Below are positions 49,885-58,853 of a stretch of DNA of 64,000 nucleotides, piece by piece; positions within the stretch are counted from its first letter, which is position 1; every line of letters begins with the position of its first letter. The DNA is taken from the NCBI RefSeq assembly GCF_001428665.1, contig NZ_LMIJ01000003.1:165873-229872 (forward strand), read 5' to 3'. Under the pieces are notes generated by a model that worked only from the letters and a program-made list of their open reading frames with translations, did no database searches and was not told the origin of the DNA. The translations under genes and the position numbers were made by a program. The stretch is from Acidovorax sp. Root219. GTDB taxonomy: Bacteria > Pseudomonadota > Gammaproteobacteria > Burkholderiales > Burkholderiaceae_C.

Positions 49885-50853
49885 ATGACCTACGACTCCA
49901 CCCTGCCCTACCCCCGCGACCTCGTCGGCTACGGCCGCAACCCGCCCCATGCGCAGTGGCCCGGCCAGGCGCGCATTGCCGTGCAGTTCGTGCTCAACTA
50001 CGAAGAGGGCGGCGAAAACGCCACCTTGCATGGCGACGCGGGCTCCGAGCAGTTCCTGTCGGAAATGTTCAACCCCGCCAGCTACCCCGAGCGGCACATG
50101 AGCATGGAGGGCATCTACGAATACGGCTCGCGTGCCGGCGTGTGGCGCATCCTGCGCGAGTTTGACAAGCGCAACCTGCCGCTCACCGTGTTCGGCGTGT
50201 CGAGCGCGCTGCAGCGCCACCCCGAGCTGACCCAGGCCTTCGTGCAGGCCGGCCACGAGATCGCCTGCCACGGCCTCAAGTGGATCCACTACCAGCACAT
50301 CCCCGAAGAGGTGGAGCGCGCTCACATGGCCGAGGCCATGGCCATCATCGAGCGCATGACCGGCCAGCGCGCCACCGGCTGGTACACCGGGCGCGACAGC
50401 CCCAACACCCACCGCCTGGTGGCCGACTTCGGCGGCTTCGAATACGACAGCGACTACTACGGCGACGACCTGCCCTTCTGGATGAAGGTGCAGCGTACCG
50501 ACGGCAGCGTGGCGCCGCAGCTCATCGTGCCCTACACGCTGGACTGCAACGACATGCGCTTTGCCCTGCCCCAGGGCTTCTCGCACGCCGACCCGTTCTA
50601 CCAGTACCTCAAGGACACCTTCGACGCCCTGTACGCCGAAGGCGACCCCGCTGGCGACAACGCGCCCAAGATGATGAGCATCGGCATGCACTGCCGCCTG
50701 CTGGGCCGCCCCGGCCGCATCACGGCGCTGCAACGCTTTCTGGACCACATCGCCCAGCACGACAAGGTGTGGGTGGCACGCCGCGTGGACATCGCGCGGC
50801 ACTGGGCCCAGGTGCACCCCTTCAACGACACCACTGTCACCACCAAGGCCTGA
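49885..50853 (+). CDS. puuE: Allantoinase PuuE
   Basis: The 322-residue enzyme hydrolyses allantoin to allantoate. It belongs to the polysaccharide-deacetylase-like family that replaces the metal-dependent amidohydrolase allantoinase. Blocks include VQFVLNYEEGGEN, MEGIYEYGSRAGVWRILREF, GHEIACHGLKWIHYQ and WYTGRDSPNTHRLV. It lies between its GntR regulator and the UraD-AllC fusion, with five bases to the next start. Confidence 0.96.
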   Translation: MTYDSTLPYPRDLVGYGRNPPHAQWPGQARIAVQFVLNYEEGGENATLHGDAGSEQFLSEMFNPASYPERHMSMEGIYEYGSRAGVWRILREFDKRNLPLTVFGVSSALQRHPELTQAFVQAGHEIACHGLKWIHYQHIPEEVERAHMAEAMAIIERMTGQRATGWYTGRDSPNTHRLVADFGGFEYDSDYYGDDLPFWMKVQRTDGSVAPQLIVPYTLDCNDMRFALPQGFSHADPFYQYLKDTFDALYAEGDPAGDNAPKMMSIGMHCRLLGRPGRITALQRFLDHIAQHDKVWVARRVDIARHWAQVHPFNDTTVTTKA

Positions 50854-50858
50854 CCACC

Positions 50859-52643
50859 ATGGCACTCACCCTTGACCAACTCAACGCGGCCACCCCGGCC
50901 GACGCCCTGCAATGGCTGGACGGCGTGTACGAGCACTCGCCGTGGATCGCCGAGCAGGCCCTTGCGCAGCGCCCCTTCCGCTCGCTGGCGCACCTGCGCC
51001 ACGCGCTGGCCCAGGCGGTGCGCACAGCGCCGCAGGCTGCACAGCTGGCGCTGATCCGCGCCCACCCCGAGCTCGCGGGCAAAGCCATGGTGGCCAACAG
51101 CCTCACGGCCGAGTCGACCAACGAGCAGAGCAAGGCGGGCCTGGCCCAGTGCACGCCCGAGGAGTTCGCGCGCATCCAGCAGCTCAATGCGGACTACAAC
51201 ACGCGCTTCGGCTTCCCCTTCATCCTGGCGGTGCGCGGGCCGCGCGGCGCGGGCCTGCCACGCCAGGAGATCATCGCCACCTTTGCGCGCCGGCTCGACA
51301 ACCACACCGACTTCGAGCTGGCCGAGGCGCTGCGCAACATCCACCGCATCGCCGAGATCCGCCTGAACGACAAGTTCGGCGCCGAGCCCGCGCTGGGCAA
51401 CGACGTGTGGGACTGGCAGGAGACCCTGGCCCAGCACTCGGACCCCGGCTTTGCCGAGAAGGGCCAGCTCACCGTCACCTACCTGACCGACGCGCACCGC
51501 GCCTGCGCCCAGCGCATCAGCCACTGGATGCGCGACTGCGGGTTCGACGAGGTCGAGGTCGACGCCGTGGGCAACGTGGTGGGCCGCTACCACCCTGCCC
51601 CCGGTGCAGCGCAAGGCAAGTACCTGATGACCGGCTCGCACTACGACACGGTGCGCAACGGCGGCAAGTACGACGGGCGCCTGGGCATCTTCGTGCCCAT
51701 GGCCTGCGTGCGCGAGCTGCACCGCGCCGGCAAGCGTTTGCCCTTCGGCATCGAGGTCATCGGCTTTGCCGAGGAAGAAGGCCAGCGCTACAAGGCCACC
51801 TTCCTCGGCTCGGGCGCGCTCATCGGCCATTTCAACCCCGCCTGGCTGGACCAGAAGGACGCCGACGGCGTGACCATGCGCGCCGCCATGGAGCATGCCG
51901 GCCTGTGCATCGCCGATATCCCCAAGCTGCAGCGCGACGCCGCGCAGTACCTCGGCTTCATCGAGGTGCACATCGAACAGGGCCCGGTGCTCAACGAGCT
52001 GGACCTGCCGCTGGGCGTGGTCACCTCCATCAACGGCGGCGTGCGCTATGTGGGCGAGATGATCGGCATGGCCAGCCACGCCGGCACCACCCCCATGGAC
52101 CGCCGCCGCGACGCCGCCGTGGCCGTGGCCGAGCTGGCCCTGTACATCGAGCAGCGCGCCGCCAAGGACGGCGACTCGGTAGGCACCATCGGCCTGCTGA
52201 ACGTGCCCGGCGGCTCCATCAACGTGGTGCCCGGCCGCTGCCAGTTCAGCCTGGACCTGCGCGCCCCCACCGACCCGCAGCGCGATGCGCTGGTCAAGGA
52301 CGTGCTCGACCAGCTGGGCCAGATCGCCGCGCGCCGCGGCATGCGCTACACGCTGGAAGAATCGATGCGCGCCGCCGCCGCCCCCAGCGCCGCCGCCTGG
52401 CAACACCGCTGGGAGCGCGCCGTGGACGCCCTGGGCGTGCCCGTGTTCCGCATGCCCAGCGGCGCCGGGCATGATGCGATGAAGCTGCACGAAATCATGC
52501 CCCAGGCCATGCTCTTTGTGCGCGGGCTCAACGCCGGCATCAGCCACAACCCGCTCGAATCCACCACCAACAACGACATGCAGCTGGCCGTGGACGCCTT
52601 CACGCATGTACTGAACCAGATCGCCGAGGAAACCCCCGCATGA
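50859..52643 (+). CDS. uraD/allC: Fused OHCU decarboxylase / allantoate amidohydrolase
   Basis: The 594-residue protein joins two enzymes. Residues 1-170 are OHCU decarboxylase (UraD), with IRAHPELAGKA (catalytic His) and NADYNTRFGFPFILAVRG, making S-allantoin. Residues 180-594 are an M20-type allantoate amidohydrolase with GSHYDTVRNGGKYDGRLG and AEEEGQRY (metal ligands), HIEQGP, SHAGTTPM and SGAGHDAM. It therefore carries out the steps on either side of PuuE. It overlaps the M20 hydrolase gene by four bases. Such fusions are known in Burkholderiales. Confidence 0.95.
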   Translation: MALTLDQLNAATPADALQWLDGVYEHSPWIAEQALAQRPFRSLAHLRHALAQAVRTAPQAAQLALIRAHPELAGKAMVANSLTAESTNEQSKAGLAQCTPEEFARIQQLNADYNTRFGFPFILAVRGPRGAGLPRQEIIATFARRLDNHTDFELAEALRNIHRIAEIRLNDKFGAEPALGNDVWDWQETLAQHSDPGFAEKGQLTVTYLTDAHRACAQRISHWMRDCGFDEVEVDAVGNVVGRYHPAPGAAQGKYLMTGSHYDTVRNGGKYDGRLGIFVPMACVRELHRAGKRLPFGIEVIGFAEEEGQRYKATFLGSGALIGHFNPAWLDQKDADGVTMRAAMEHAGLCIADIPKLQRDAAQYLGFIEVHIEQGPVLNELDLPLGVVTSINGGVRYVGEMIGMASHAGTTPMDRRRDAAVAVAELALYIEQRAAKDGDSVGTIGLLNVPGGSINVVPGRCQFSLDLRAPTDPQRDALVKDVLDQLGQIAARRGMRYTLEESMRAAAAPSAAAWQHRWERAVDALGVPVFRMPSGAGHDAMKLHEIMPQAMLFVRGLNAGISHNPLESTTNNDMQLAVDAFTHVLNQIAEETPA

Positions 52644-53896
52644 CCGCCACCACCGCTCCACTGACCTCCACCTACAGCGCCCTGGATGCGTGGATCGACC
52701 AGCACTTCGACGAGGAAGTGCACTTCATGCAGGCGCTGGTGCGCGTGCCCACCGACACGCCGCCCGGCAACAACGCGCCCCACGCCGAGCGCACGGCCGA
52801 GCTGCTCAAGGACTTTGGCTACGAGGCCGAAAAGCACGCCGTGCCGCCCGGCGAGGTGCTGGCCTACGGCATGGAGTCGATCACCAACCTGATCGTGCGC
52901 CGCAAGTTCGGCACTGAGGGCAAGGGCCCGACCATCGCCCTCAACGCCCACGGCGACGTGGTGCCCCCCGGCGAAGGCTGGACGCATGACCCCTACGGCG
53001 CAGAGATCGTGGACGGCAAGATGTACGGCCGCGCCACCGCCGTGAGCAAGAGCGACTTCGCCAGCTTCACCTTCGCGCTGCGCGCGCTCGAAGCCGTGGC
53101 CAAACCAACGCACGGCGCGGTGGAACTGCACTTCACCTACGACGAAGAGTTTGGTGGCGAACTCGGCCCGGGCTGGCTGCTCAAGAACAACCTGACCAAG
53201 CCCGACCTGATGATCGCGGCCGGCTTCTCGTACGAAGTGGTCACCGCCCACAACGGCTGCCTGCAGATGGAGATAACGGTGCACGGCAAGATGGCCCATG
53301 CCGCCGTGCCCCACACCGGCGTGGACGCACTGCAGGGCGCCGTGCACATCCTGAACGCGCTGTACGCGCAGAACCAGGAATACCTGAAGGTCACCTCCAA
53401 CGTCGCAGGCATCAAGCATCCCTACCTGAACGTGGGCCGCATCGAAGGTGGCACCAACACCAACGTGGTGCCCGGCAAGGTTACGTTCAAGCTCGACCGC
53501 CGCATGATCCCCGAAGAGAACCCGGTGGAGGTGGAAGCCAACATCCGCAGCGTGATCGAGCAGGCAGCGGCTGAGCGCGCCGGCATCTCGGTGGACATCC
53601 GCCGCCTGCTGCTGGCCAACGCCATGACGCCGCTGGCCGGCAACAAGCCCCTGGTCGATGCCATCCAGAAGCACGCGCAAGAGCTGCTGGGCGAGCCAGT
53701 GCCCGCCCTGGGCACGCCCCTGTACACCGACGTGCGCCTGTACGTGGAGCGCGGCATCCCCGGCGTGATCTACGGCGCCGGCCCGCGCACCGTGCTCGAA
53801 TCGCACGCCAAGCGCGCCGACGAGCGCCTGGACCTGGAAGACCTGCGCCGCGCCACCAAGGTGATTGCACGCACGCTGAAAGACTTGCTGGCCTGA
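52640..53896 (+). CDS. M20-family metallohydrolase (ArgE/DapE-like) of unknown substrate
   Basis: The 418-residue protein has metal ligands in LNAHGDVVPPGEGW, the Asp in SKSDFASF, the Glu pair in TYDEEFGG and a late His in ESHAKRADE; the dimerisation lid has GKMAHAAVPHTG. It is the fourth gene of the operon and overlaps uraD-allC by four bases, so it very probably acts on an allantoate- or ureidoglycolate-level amide. No ureidoglycolate lyase, ureidoglycolate amidohydrolase or ureidoglycine aminohydrolase was seen in the window. Confidence 0.88.
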   Translation: MTATTAPLTSTYSALDAWIDQHFDEEVHFMQALVRVPTDTPPGNNAPHAERTAELLKDFGYEAEKHAVPPGEVLAYGMESITNLIVRRKFGTEGKGPTIALNAHGDVVPPGEGWTHDPYGAEIVDGKMYGRATAVSKSDFASFTFALRALEAVAKPTHGAVELHFTYDEEFGGELGPGWLLKNNLTKPDLMIAAGFSYEVVTAHNGCLQMEITVHGKMAHAAVPHTGVDALQGAVHILNALYAQNQEYLKVTSNVAGIKHPYLNVGRIEGGTNTNVVPGKVTFKLDRRMIPEENPVEVEANIRSVIEQAAAERAGISVDIRRLLLANAMTPLAGNKPLVDAIQKHAQELLGEPVPALGTPLYTDVRLYVERGIPGVIYGAGPRTVLESHAKRADERLDLEDLRRATKVIARTLKDLLA

Positions 53897-53985
53897 GCCA
53901 CCGATACCTGCCTTGCATGGCGTGAGTATCTGATTGGCATAAGCCAGTACAGGCGCGCCATGCGTGCCAGTCCTACACTTGCTGC

Positions 53986-54011
53986 GGGCGCATTCCAAAA
54001 GGAGTGCGCCC
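53986..54011. terminator. Hairpin between the allantoin operon and ggt
   Basis: An 11-base stem with one G-T pair (arm GGGCGCATTCC) and an AAAA loop, followed by GTTTGTC, may end the puuE operon or lie in the ggt leader. The rest of the 173-base gap has no recognised feature except AGAGGAG before ggt. Confidence 0.55.
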
Positions 54012-54069
54012 GTTTGTCATTCCAAGACCCGGATAGACATAAAGATCAATAACAGAGGAGCACCTACCA

Positions 54070-55863
54070 ATGAGCATCCGCCACACCTTGCTGGCCAGCA
54101 GCGTCGCACTGGCCCTGGCCAGCCTGACCGCCTGCGGCAGCACCACCCCAGCCGTTACGGCTTCGGCCCCGCCAGTGGCCGCCGTGCAGCAGACCGCAGC
54201 GGCACAGGCCGCCAGCGCCGCCTATGACTTCGACATGGACGTGTTCCACCCCGTGGTGGCGCGCAACGGCATGGTTGCCACCGAGCAGGAGCTGGCCTCG
54301 CAGATCGGCCTGGACATCCTCAAGGCAGGCGGCAACGCGGTGGACGCGGCCGTGGCCGTCGGCTTCGCGCTGGCCGTGGCCCTGCCCAATGCGGGTAACC
54401 TGGGCGGCGGCGGTTTCATGATGGTGCACGACGCCAAGACCGGCAAGAGCGTGGCCCTGGACTTCCGCGAAGTGGCGCCCAACAAGGCCACGCGCGACAT
54501 GTACCTCGACGCCAAGGGCAATGTGGTGGACGGCAAGTCGCTGTTCACCCACTACGCCGTGGGCGTGCCCGGCACCGTGGCCGGCATGGAGCATGCGCTC
54601 AAGACCTGGGGCACCCTGCCACTATCGCGCGTGATTGCCCCCGCCATCGAGCTGGCCGACAAGGGCTTCCCGGTAAGCGAGACCCTGGCCAAGATACTGG
54701 ACCAGGAAAAGAAGAACATGGGCAAGTGGCCCGCCACCCAGGCCATCTTCTGGAAGAACGGCGCGCCCCTGAAGGTGGGCGACGCGCTGGTGCAGAAAGA
54801 CCTGGCCCAGTCGATGCGCCTCATCGGCCAGCAGGGCGCCAAGGCGTTTTATGAAGGCGAAATCGCCCAGAAGATCGCCGCCGAGATGGCACCGCACGCC
54901 GGCGCCCTCACGCTGCAAGACCTGCGCGAATACAAGGTGGCCGAGCGCGTGCCCACCCGCGGCACCTACCGCGGCTATGAGATCGTGACCATGCCGCCAC
55001 CCTCCTCCGGCGGCCCGCACCTGGTGCAGATCTTGAACATGCTGGAGCCCCTGCCCCTGGCCCAGTGGGGCCCCAACAGCGCCCAGACCATCCACTACAT
55101 GGCCGAGAGCATGAAGCTGGCGTACGCCGACCGCTCCGAGTACCTGGGCGACCCGGATTTCGTGAAGATCCCGCTCAAGGGCCTGACCTCCAAGCGCTAC
55201 GCCGAGTCGCTGGCCAAGGGCATTGATGGCAACACCGCACGCAGCGGCAAGAGCATCAAGCCCGGCCAGCCCCAGCCGTACGAAAGCGACCAGACCACCC
55301 ACTACTCGGTGGTGGACAAGGCCGGCAACGCCGTGGCCGTGACCTACACGCTGAACACCAACTTCGGCAGCGGCATCGTCGCCAAGGGCACGGGCATCAT
55401 GCTCAACAACGAGATGGACGACTTCTCGGCCAAGCCCGGCGTGGCCAATGCCTACGGCCTGGTCGGCGGCGACGCCAACGCCGTGGCCGCCAAGAAGCGC
55501 CCCCTGTCGTCCATGACCCCCACCCTGGTGCTCAAGGACGGCAAGCCCACCCTGGTGACCGGCAGTCCCGGCGGCGCCCGCATCATCACCACGGTGCTGC
55601 AGACGGTGGTCAACACCATTGACTTCGGCATGAACCCCGCCGAGGCCGCCGCCGCACCGCGTGTGCACCACCAGTGGACGCCTGACGAACTGCGCGTGGA
55701 AAAGGGTTTGTCGCCCGACACCCTGGCACTGCTCAAGCAGCGCGGCCACAACATCGCGGTGAAGCCATCGATGGGGCGTACGCAGACGATTCAGTTGCGT
55801 GGCGGGGCGTTGTATGGGTACTCGGATCCGCGCAATCCGGATGGGAAGACGTTGGGGTATTGA
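54070..55863 (+). CDS. ggt: Gamma-glutamyltransferase
   Basis: The 597-residue precursor has a lipoprotein-like signal peptide (ASLTAC, Cys near residue 17), so it is probably periplasmic or outer-membrane anchored. The autocatalytic processing site is the QTTHYSVVD block, where the second Thr becomes the N-terminal nucleophile of the small subunit. Other landmarks are NAGNLGGGGFM and LSSMTPTLVLKDGKP. It splits glutathione and related gamma-glutamyl compounds. The last 276 bases are repeated at 58165-58443. Confidence 0.96.
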   Translation: MSIRHTLLASSVALALASLTACGSTTPAVTASAPPVAAVQQTAAAQAASAAYDFDMDVFHPVVARNGMVATEQELASQIGLDILKAGGNAVDAAVAVGFALAVALPNAGNLGGGGFMMVHDAKTGKSVALDFREVAPNKATRDMYLDAKGNVVDGKSLFTHYAVGVPGTVAGMEHALKTWGTLPLSRVIAPAIELADKGFPVSETLAKILDQEKKNMGKWPATQAIFWKNGAPLKVGDALVQKDLAQSMRLIGQQGAKAFYEGEIAQKIAAEMAPHAGALTLQDLREYKVAERVPTRGTYRGYEIVTMPPPSSGGPHLVQILNMLEPLPLAQWGPNSAQTIHYMAESMKLAYADRSEYLGDPDFVKIPLKGLTSKRYAESLAKGIDGNTARSGKSIKPGQPQPYESDQTTHYSVVDKAGNAVAVTYTLNTNFGSGIVAKGTGIMLNNEMDDFSAKPGVANAYGLVGGDANAVAAKKRPLSSMTPTLVLKDGKPTLVTGSPGGARIITTVLQTVVNTIDFGMNPAEAAAAPRVHHQWTPDELRVEKGLSPDTLALLKQRGHNIAVKPSMGRTQTIQLRGGALYGYSDPRNPDGKTLGY

Positions 55864-55938
55864 TGCACGGCCTGACTTGCCCGCTCCGCAGGCCCGTCAT
55901 GGTTGATCCATAGCTCAGCCAACAAGGCACCAACGAAC

Positions 55939-55970
55939 AAAGGCCGCGCCCTGTGAGGGGCGTGGCCTTT
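55939..55970 (+). terminator. Rho-independent terminator of ggt
   Basis: A GC-rich stem (AAAGGCCGCGCCC with GGGGCGTGGCCTTT, one G-T pair) with loop TGTGA lies 76 bases past the ggt stop and between ggt and the convergent membrane-gene remnant. Confidence 0.75.
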
Positions 55971-55994
55971 GTCATTGTTGTGCCTGTGCCGGGT

Positions 55995-56110
55995 CTATCG
56001 CCTCAACACACTGGCCCAAAAATCATCGCCGTAGCGGACTGCGCAGAACGCAAACACCAGGCAGAAGCCCATGGTGATGGCCAGCATCGGCAAAAAGCCG
56101 GAGAGCTTCA
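55995..56110 (-). pseudogene. 3' fragment of the small membrane protein gene
   Basis: The fragment encodes about 38 C-terminal residues (KLSGFLPMLAITMGFCLVF onward, ending in LRR) that match the intact gene at 58544-58762 almost exactly. The N-terminal half, including the first membrane helix, is missing; the sequence upstream is unrelated. Together with the ggt tail it marks the left copy of a duplication. Confidence 0.75.
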
Positions 56111-56214
56111 GGTTTATGGCACGAGCCTGCCCAAAACCCCTGCCATACTTGGATCTGGTGTGGTTGATTATCCTATCCGTTGGTTTCACCTGACTCCCTT
56201 TGCGACAGCCCCGC

Positions 56215-57897
56215 ATGCCTGCCACTCTCACGCCGTCCGCAAAACTGCTGCAACTGCTACCCGAGGCGGTGGTGCAGACCAATGCGCTGTGGGAGATCAC
56301 TTACCTGAATCCGGCGTGGACAACGCTCACCGGCCATTCGGTGGAGGCAGCGCTCGGCAGGTCTCTGCTTGAATTTGTGCATCCCGGCGACATTGGCACC
56401 ATGCGCTCGGGCATGCCTGTGTTCCGGTTGCGATTTGCCGACGCGAACTATCGCTGGGTGCGTCTGAAACTCCACCCGGAGACGGATGCAGCGGAGCGGG
56501 TGATCAGCCGCCAGGGTGTCCTGATCGAGATCACCGAGGTCACCGAGCAGGTGCTGGTTGAGATTCGCCAGCGCTTTTTGCGCTTGCTGGAAACCATTGA
56601 TGGCGTAGTTTGGGAGGCTGAAATCGGCGTGGGCAATACTTTCCTTAGCCCGCAGGTCGAACGCTTGTTCGGTTTCTCCGTGGAGGAGTGGCGGTCTGAC
56701 CCGGGCTTTTGGCGGGCGCATGTGCATCCCGATGATCTAGCGCAGGCCGTGCTTATCGATGATGCCGCCTACAACGCGACGCACAGCTATGCCTACGAGA
56801 TGAGCTATCGGCTGATTGCAAAATCCGGCAAGGTGGTGTGGGTGCGCGATCTGTGCCGCGCAGTGGTCGAGCCGGGGCGGCCGAACCGCATGATCGGCCT
56901 GATGATCGACGTCACCCAGCAGAAGAACACCGAACTTGAGTTGTTGCGCTCCGAAAACCGCTATTTGCTGGCGACCCTTGGATCCAATGACGGCATCTGG
57001 TACTGGGACTTGCGAACTGACGCCCTGCATGTGTCCGGGCGCTTTCACCAGATCGTCGGGCTGGGTAGCGGCGATCTTGTACACGACGGCGGCTGGAGCT
57101 TTCTGGGGCAACTCATCGATCCCGAAGATCGCGCGCGCGTGCAGGCGGCCTACCGCAGGCATCTGTTGGGGAACAGCCCGAACTTTTCGGTGGATTTCCG
57201 CGCGTTCCACGCGGATGGACGGCTGGTGTGGGTCAATTGGCGCGGGCTCGCCGAGTTTGAAGACGGCGTTGCGGTGCGCATGGCGGGCTCGTTGAGCGAT
57301 CTGGCTGACCGTGGCAGTTCCTACGATGCGCTGACCAGCCTGCCCGGCCGGCCGTTGTTCCGCGATCGCCTCGCGAATCTCATGGCGCTGCACCAGAACG
57401 AGGCTGCGAATGGTGATGGCGTGCCAACACGCGATGGAGCCACCATGTTCGCCGTGCTGCTGCTGGATCTCAACGGGTTCAAAGCCGTCAATGACAACTA
57501 CGGGCACCATGTGGGCGACCGGCTGTTGCAGCAGGTGGCGCGGCGGCTCGAATCCTGCGTGCGGGCGGTTGATCTGGTCGCCCGCATGGGTGGCGACGAA
57601 TTCAATGTGCTGTTGGAGTCCATTGATCCCGCCGAAGCCAGCAACCGCGCTCAACAGATCGCCGCCGCCCTCGCAGCGCCTTATGTGGTCGGCGAACACA
57701 CCGTGATCAGTGGCGCGAGTATTGGACTTGTCAGCAGTGCATCAAGGCTGGCGACGGTGGACGAATACCTGCGCGCCGCAGACACCGCAATGTACCAGGC
57801 CAAAAGCCAGTCATCGGGCGTGTGCGTGTTTCAACAAAAGGTGCCAGAGACGACTTCCTGCGCGGCTGATCAGCAGCGACCGAAATACGCACCATAG
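56215..57897 (+). CDS. PAS-PAS-PAS-GGDEF diguanylate cyclase inside a duplicated locus
   Basis: The 560-residue cytoplasmic protein has PAS repeats at about 10-115, 120-240 and 245-365 and a GGDEF domain at about 380-540. The active site is intact (MGGDEF) with I-site RAVD five residues upstream. There are no membrane helices. Base composition is lower than in most of the window (one 60-base line, 57421-57480, counts 37 G+C). It lies between the two diverged copies of the ggt tail, so it was probably acquired or relocated with that event. Confidence 0.92.
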   Translation: MPATLTPSAKLLQLLPEAVVQTNALWEITYLNPAWTTLTGHSVEAALGRSLLEFVHPGDIGTMRSGMPVFRLRFADANYRWVRLKLHPETDAAERVISRQGVLIEITEVTEQVLVEIRQRFLRLLETIDGVVWEAEIGVGNTFLSPQVERLFGFSVEEWRSDPGFWRAHVHPDDLAQAVLIDDAAYNATHSYAYEMSYRLIAKSGKVVWVRDLCRAVVEPGRPNRMIGLMIDVTQQKNTELELLRSENRYLLATLGSNDGIWYWDLRTDALHVSGRFHQIVGLGSGDLVHDGGWSFLGQLIDPEDRARVQAAYRRHLLGNSPNFSVDFRAFHADGRLVWVNWRGLAEFEDGVAVRMAGSLSDLADRGSSYDALTSLPGRPLFRDRLANLMALHQNEAANGDGVPTRDGATMFAVLLLDLNGFKAVNDNYGHHVGDRLLQQVARRLESCVRAVDLVARMGGDEFNVLLESIDPAEASNRAQQIAAALAAPYVVGEHTVISGASIGLVSSASRLATVDEYLRAADTAMYQAKSQSSGVCVFQQKVPETTSCAADQQRPKYAP

Positions 57898-58164
57898 GGT
57901 CACCGCACAGCATTGGCGTGGCAAGCCTTCTCCACATCCAACCAGCCCGGCGGGTCATCGGCTTCGGAGTGCAGGTACTCCTGCCATTTGGAAGGATCGG
58001 CCTGGAAGCGCAGAGGGCCTTCAGGGGATACCAAGGCAAACAGGTGGCCATTCCCATGGAGGTTTTTCTTTCCTTTGTTGCATGAAGGCCTGGGCGGGCT
58101 TGCAAGCCAGCCCCAGCGCCTGCCCATCATTGTGGCCAAAGCGGCTGCCGTACCCCAACGTTTA
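57898..58164 (-). other. Tail of the inserted segment with a possible short reading frame
   Basis: No recognised gene lies here. A minus-strand frame at 57900-58139 (79 codons) contains HLFALVSPEGPLRFQAD and may be a remnant or a small gene; start and SD are unclear. The final bases run directly into the decayed ggt copy. Confidence 0.3.
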
Positions 58165-58443
58165 CGTCACTGTGGTGCTGCAGACGTTGGTGAACACGAT
58201 TGACTTCGGAATGAACCCGCCGAAGCTGCTGCCGCACCGCGCGTCCACCCCCAGTGGACGCCTGACGAGCTGCGCGTAGAAAAGGGCTTGTCGCCCGACA
58301 CCCTGGCACTGCTCAAGCAGCGCGGCCACAACATCGCGGTGAAGCCGTCGATGGGGCGGACGCAGACGATCCAGCTGCGGGGTGGAGCGCTGTATGGGTA
58401 CTCGGATCCACGGAATCCGGATGGGAAGACGTTGGGGTATTGA
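58165..58443 (+). pseudogene. Decayed 3' fragment of a second ggt copy
   Basis: The fragment reads like the last 90 codons of ggt, including VEKGLSPDTLALLKQRGHN-type sequence, and ends at the same stop. A single base is missing soon after the shared DFGMNP codons, which puts the first part out of frame with the rest. No start or signal sequence is present, so it cannot make a functional product. Confidence 0.85.
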
Positions 58444-58659
58444 TGCTTAGAGAATGGCCTGCCTCGGCAGGTCACTACCCCGCCAGCAAAGGCCGCGCCC
58501 CTCACTGGGAGCGGCCATTTTCTTTGCAGCGCCTGTGCCAGTGTCATCGCCTCAACAGGCCAGCCCAAAAGCCATCACCATAGCGCACTGCGCAGAACGC
58601 GAACACCAGGCAAAAGCCCATGGTGATGGCCAGCATCGGCAAAAAGCCGGAGAGCTTCA
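58165..58659. repeat. Direct repeat, right copy: decayed ggt tail and intact membrane-gene end
   Basis: This is the partner of 55588-56110. It includes its own GC-rich terminator-like hairpin at about 58488-58524. In this copy the membrane gene is intact and ggt is truncated, the mirror of the left copy. Confidence 0.85.
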
Positions 58660-58762
58660 AGCGAAAGACCATCCAGAAGCCCACGAGTGCACCAGCCAAT
58701 GCGCCGCAGACGAAGCGCACCACGGTTTCAAGCGGGTCATGTTTTTTCTCGCCGCAGGACAT
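58544..58762 (-). CDS. Small inner-membrane protein of 72 residues
   Basis: The protein has two membrane helices (about 15-35 and 42-60) and ends with VRYGDGFWAGLLRR. No family was recognised. GAGGGTGAT lies before the ATG; a GTG nine bases upstream is another possible start. A 3' fragment of it is found at 55995-56110. Confidence 0.7.
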   Translation of the reverse strand: MSCGEKKHDPLETVVRFVCGALAGALVGFWMVFRLKLSGFLPMLAITMGFCLVFAFCAVRYGDGFWAGLLRR

Positions 58763-58853
58763 TCGGATCACCCTCGCCCTTTAAAAGCATGGCCGTATTG
58801 CGACCACGCCTGAGCGGGTGGACTCGCACAAATCCGAGGAAATCAGGAGCTCA

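Larger units (their letters stand above)
55588..56110. repeat. Direct repeat, left copy: ggt 3' end, terminator and end of small membrane gene
   Basis: This stretch matches 58165-58659 with clear divergence, strongest identity being in the last ggt codons and the membrane-gene end. Here ggt is intact while the membrane gene is cut. The pair flanks about 2 kb that contains the PAS-GGDEF gene. Confidence 0.85.

Noticed and set aside
55588-58659. Transposon or insertion sequence as the cause of the ggt duplication
   Set aside because: No transposase, terminal inverted repeats or short target duplications were found; the repeats are about 500 bases and diverged, so recombination is more likely.
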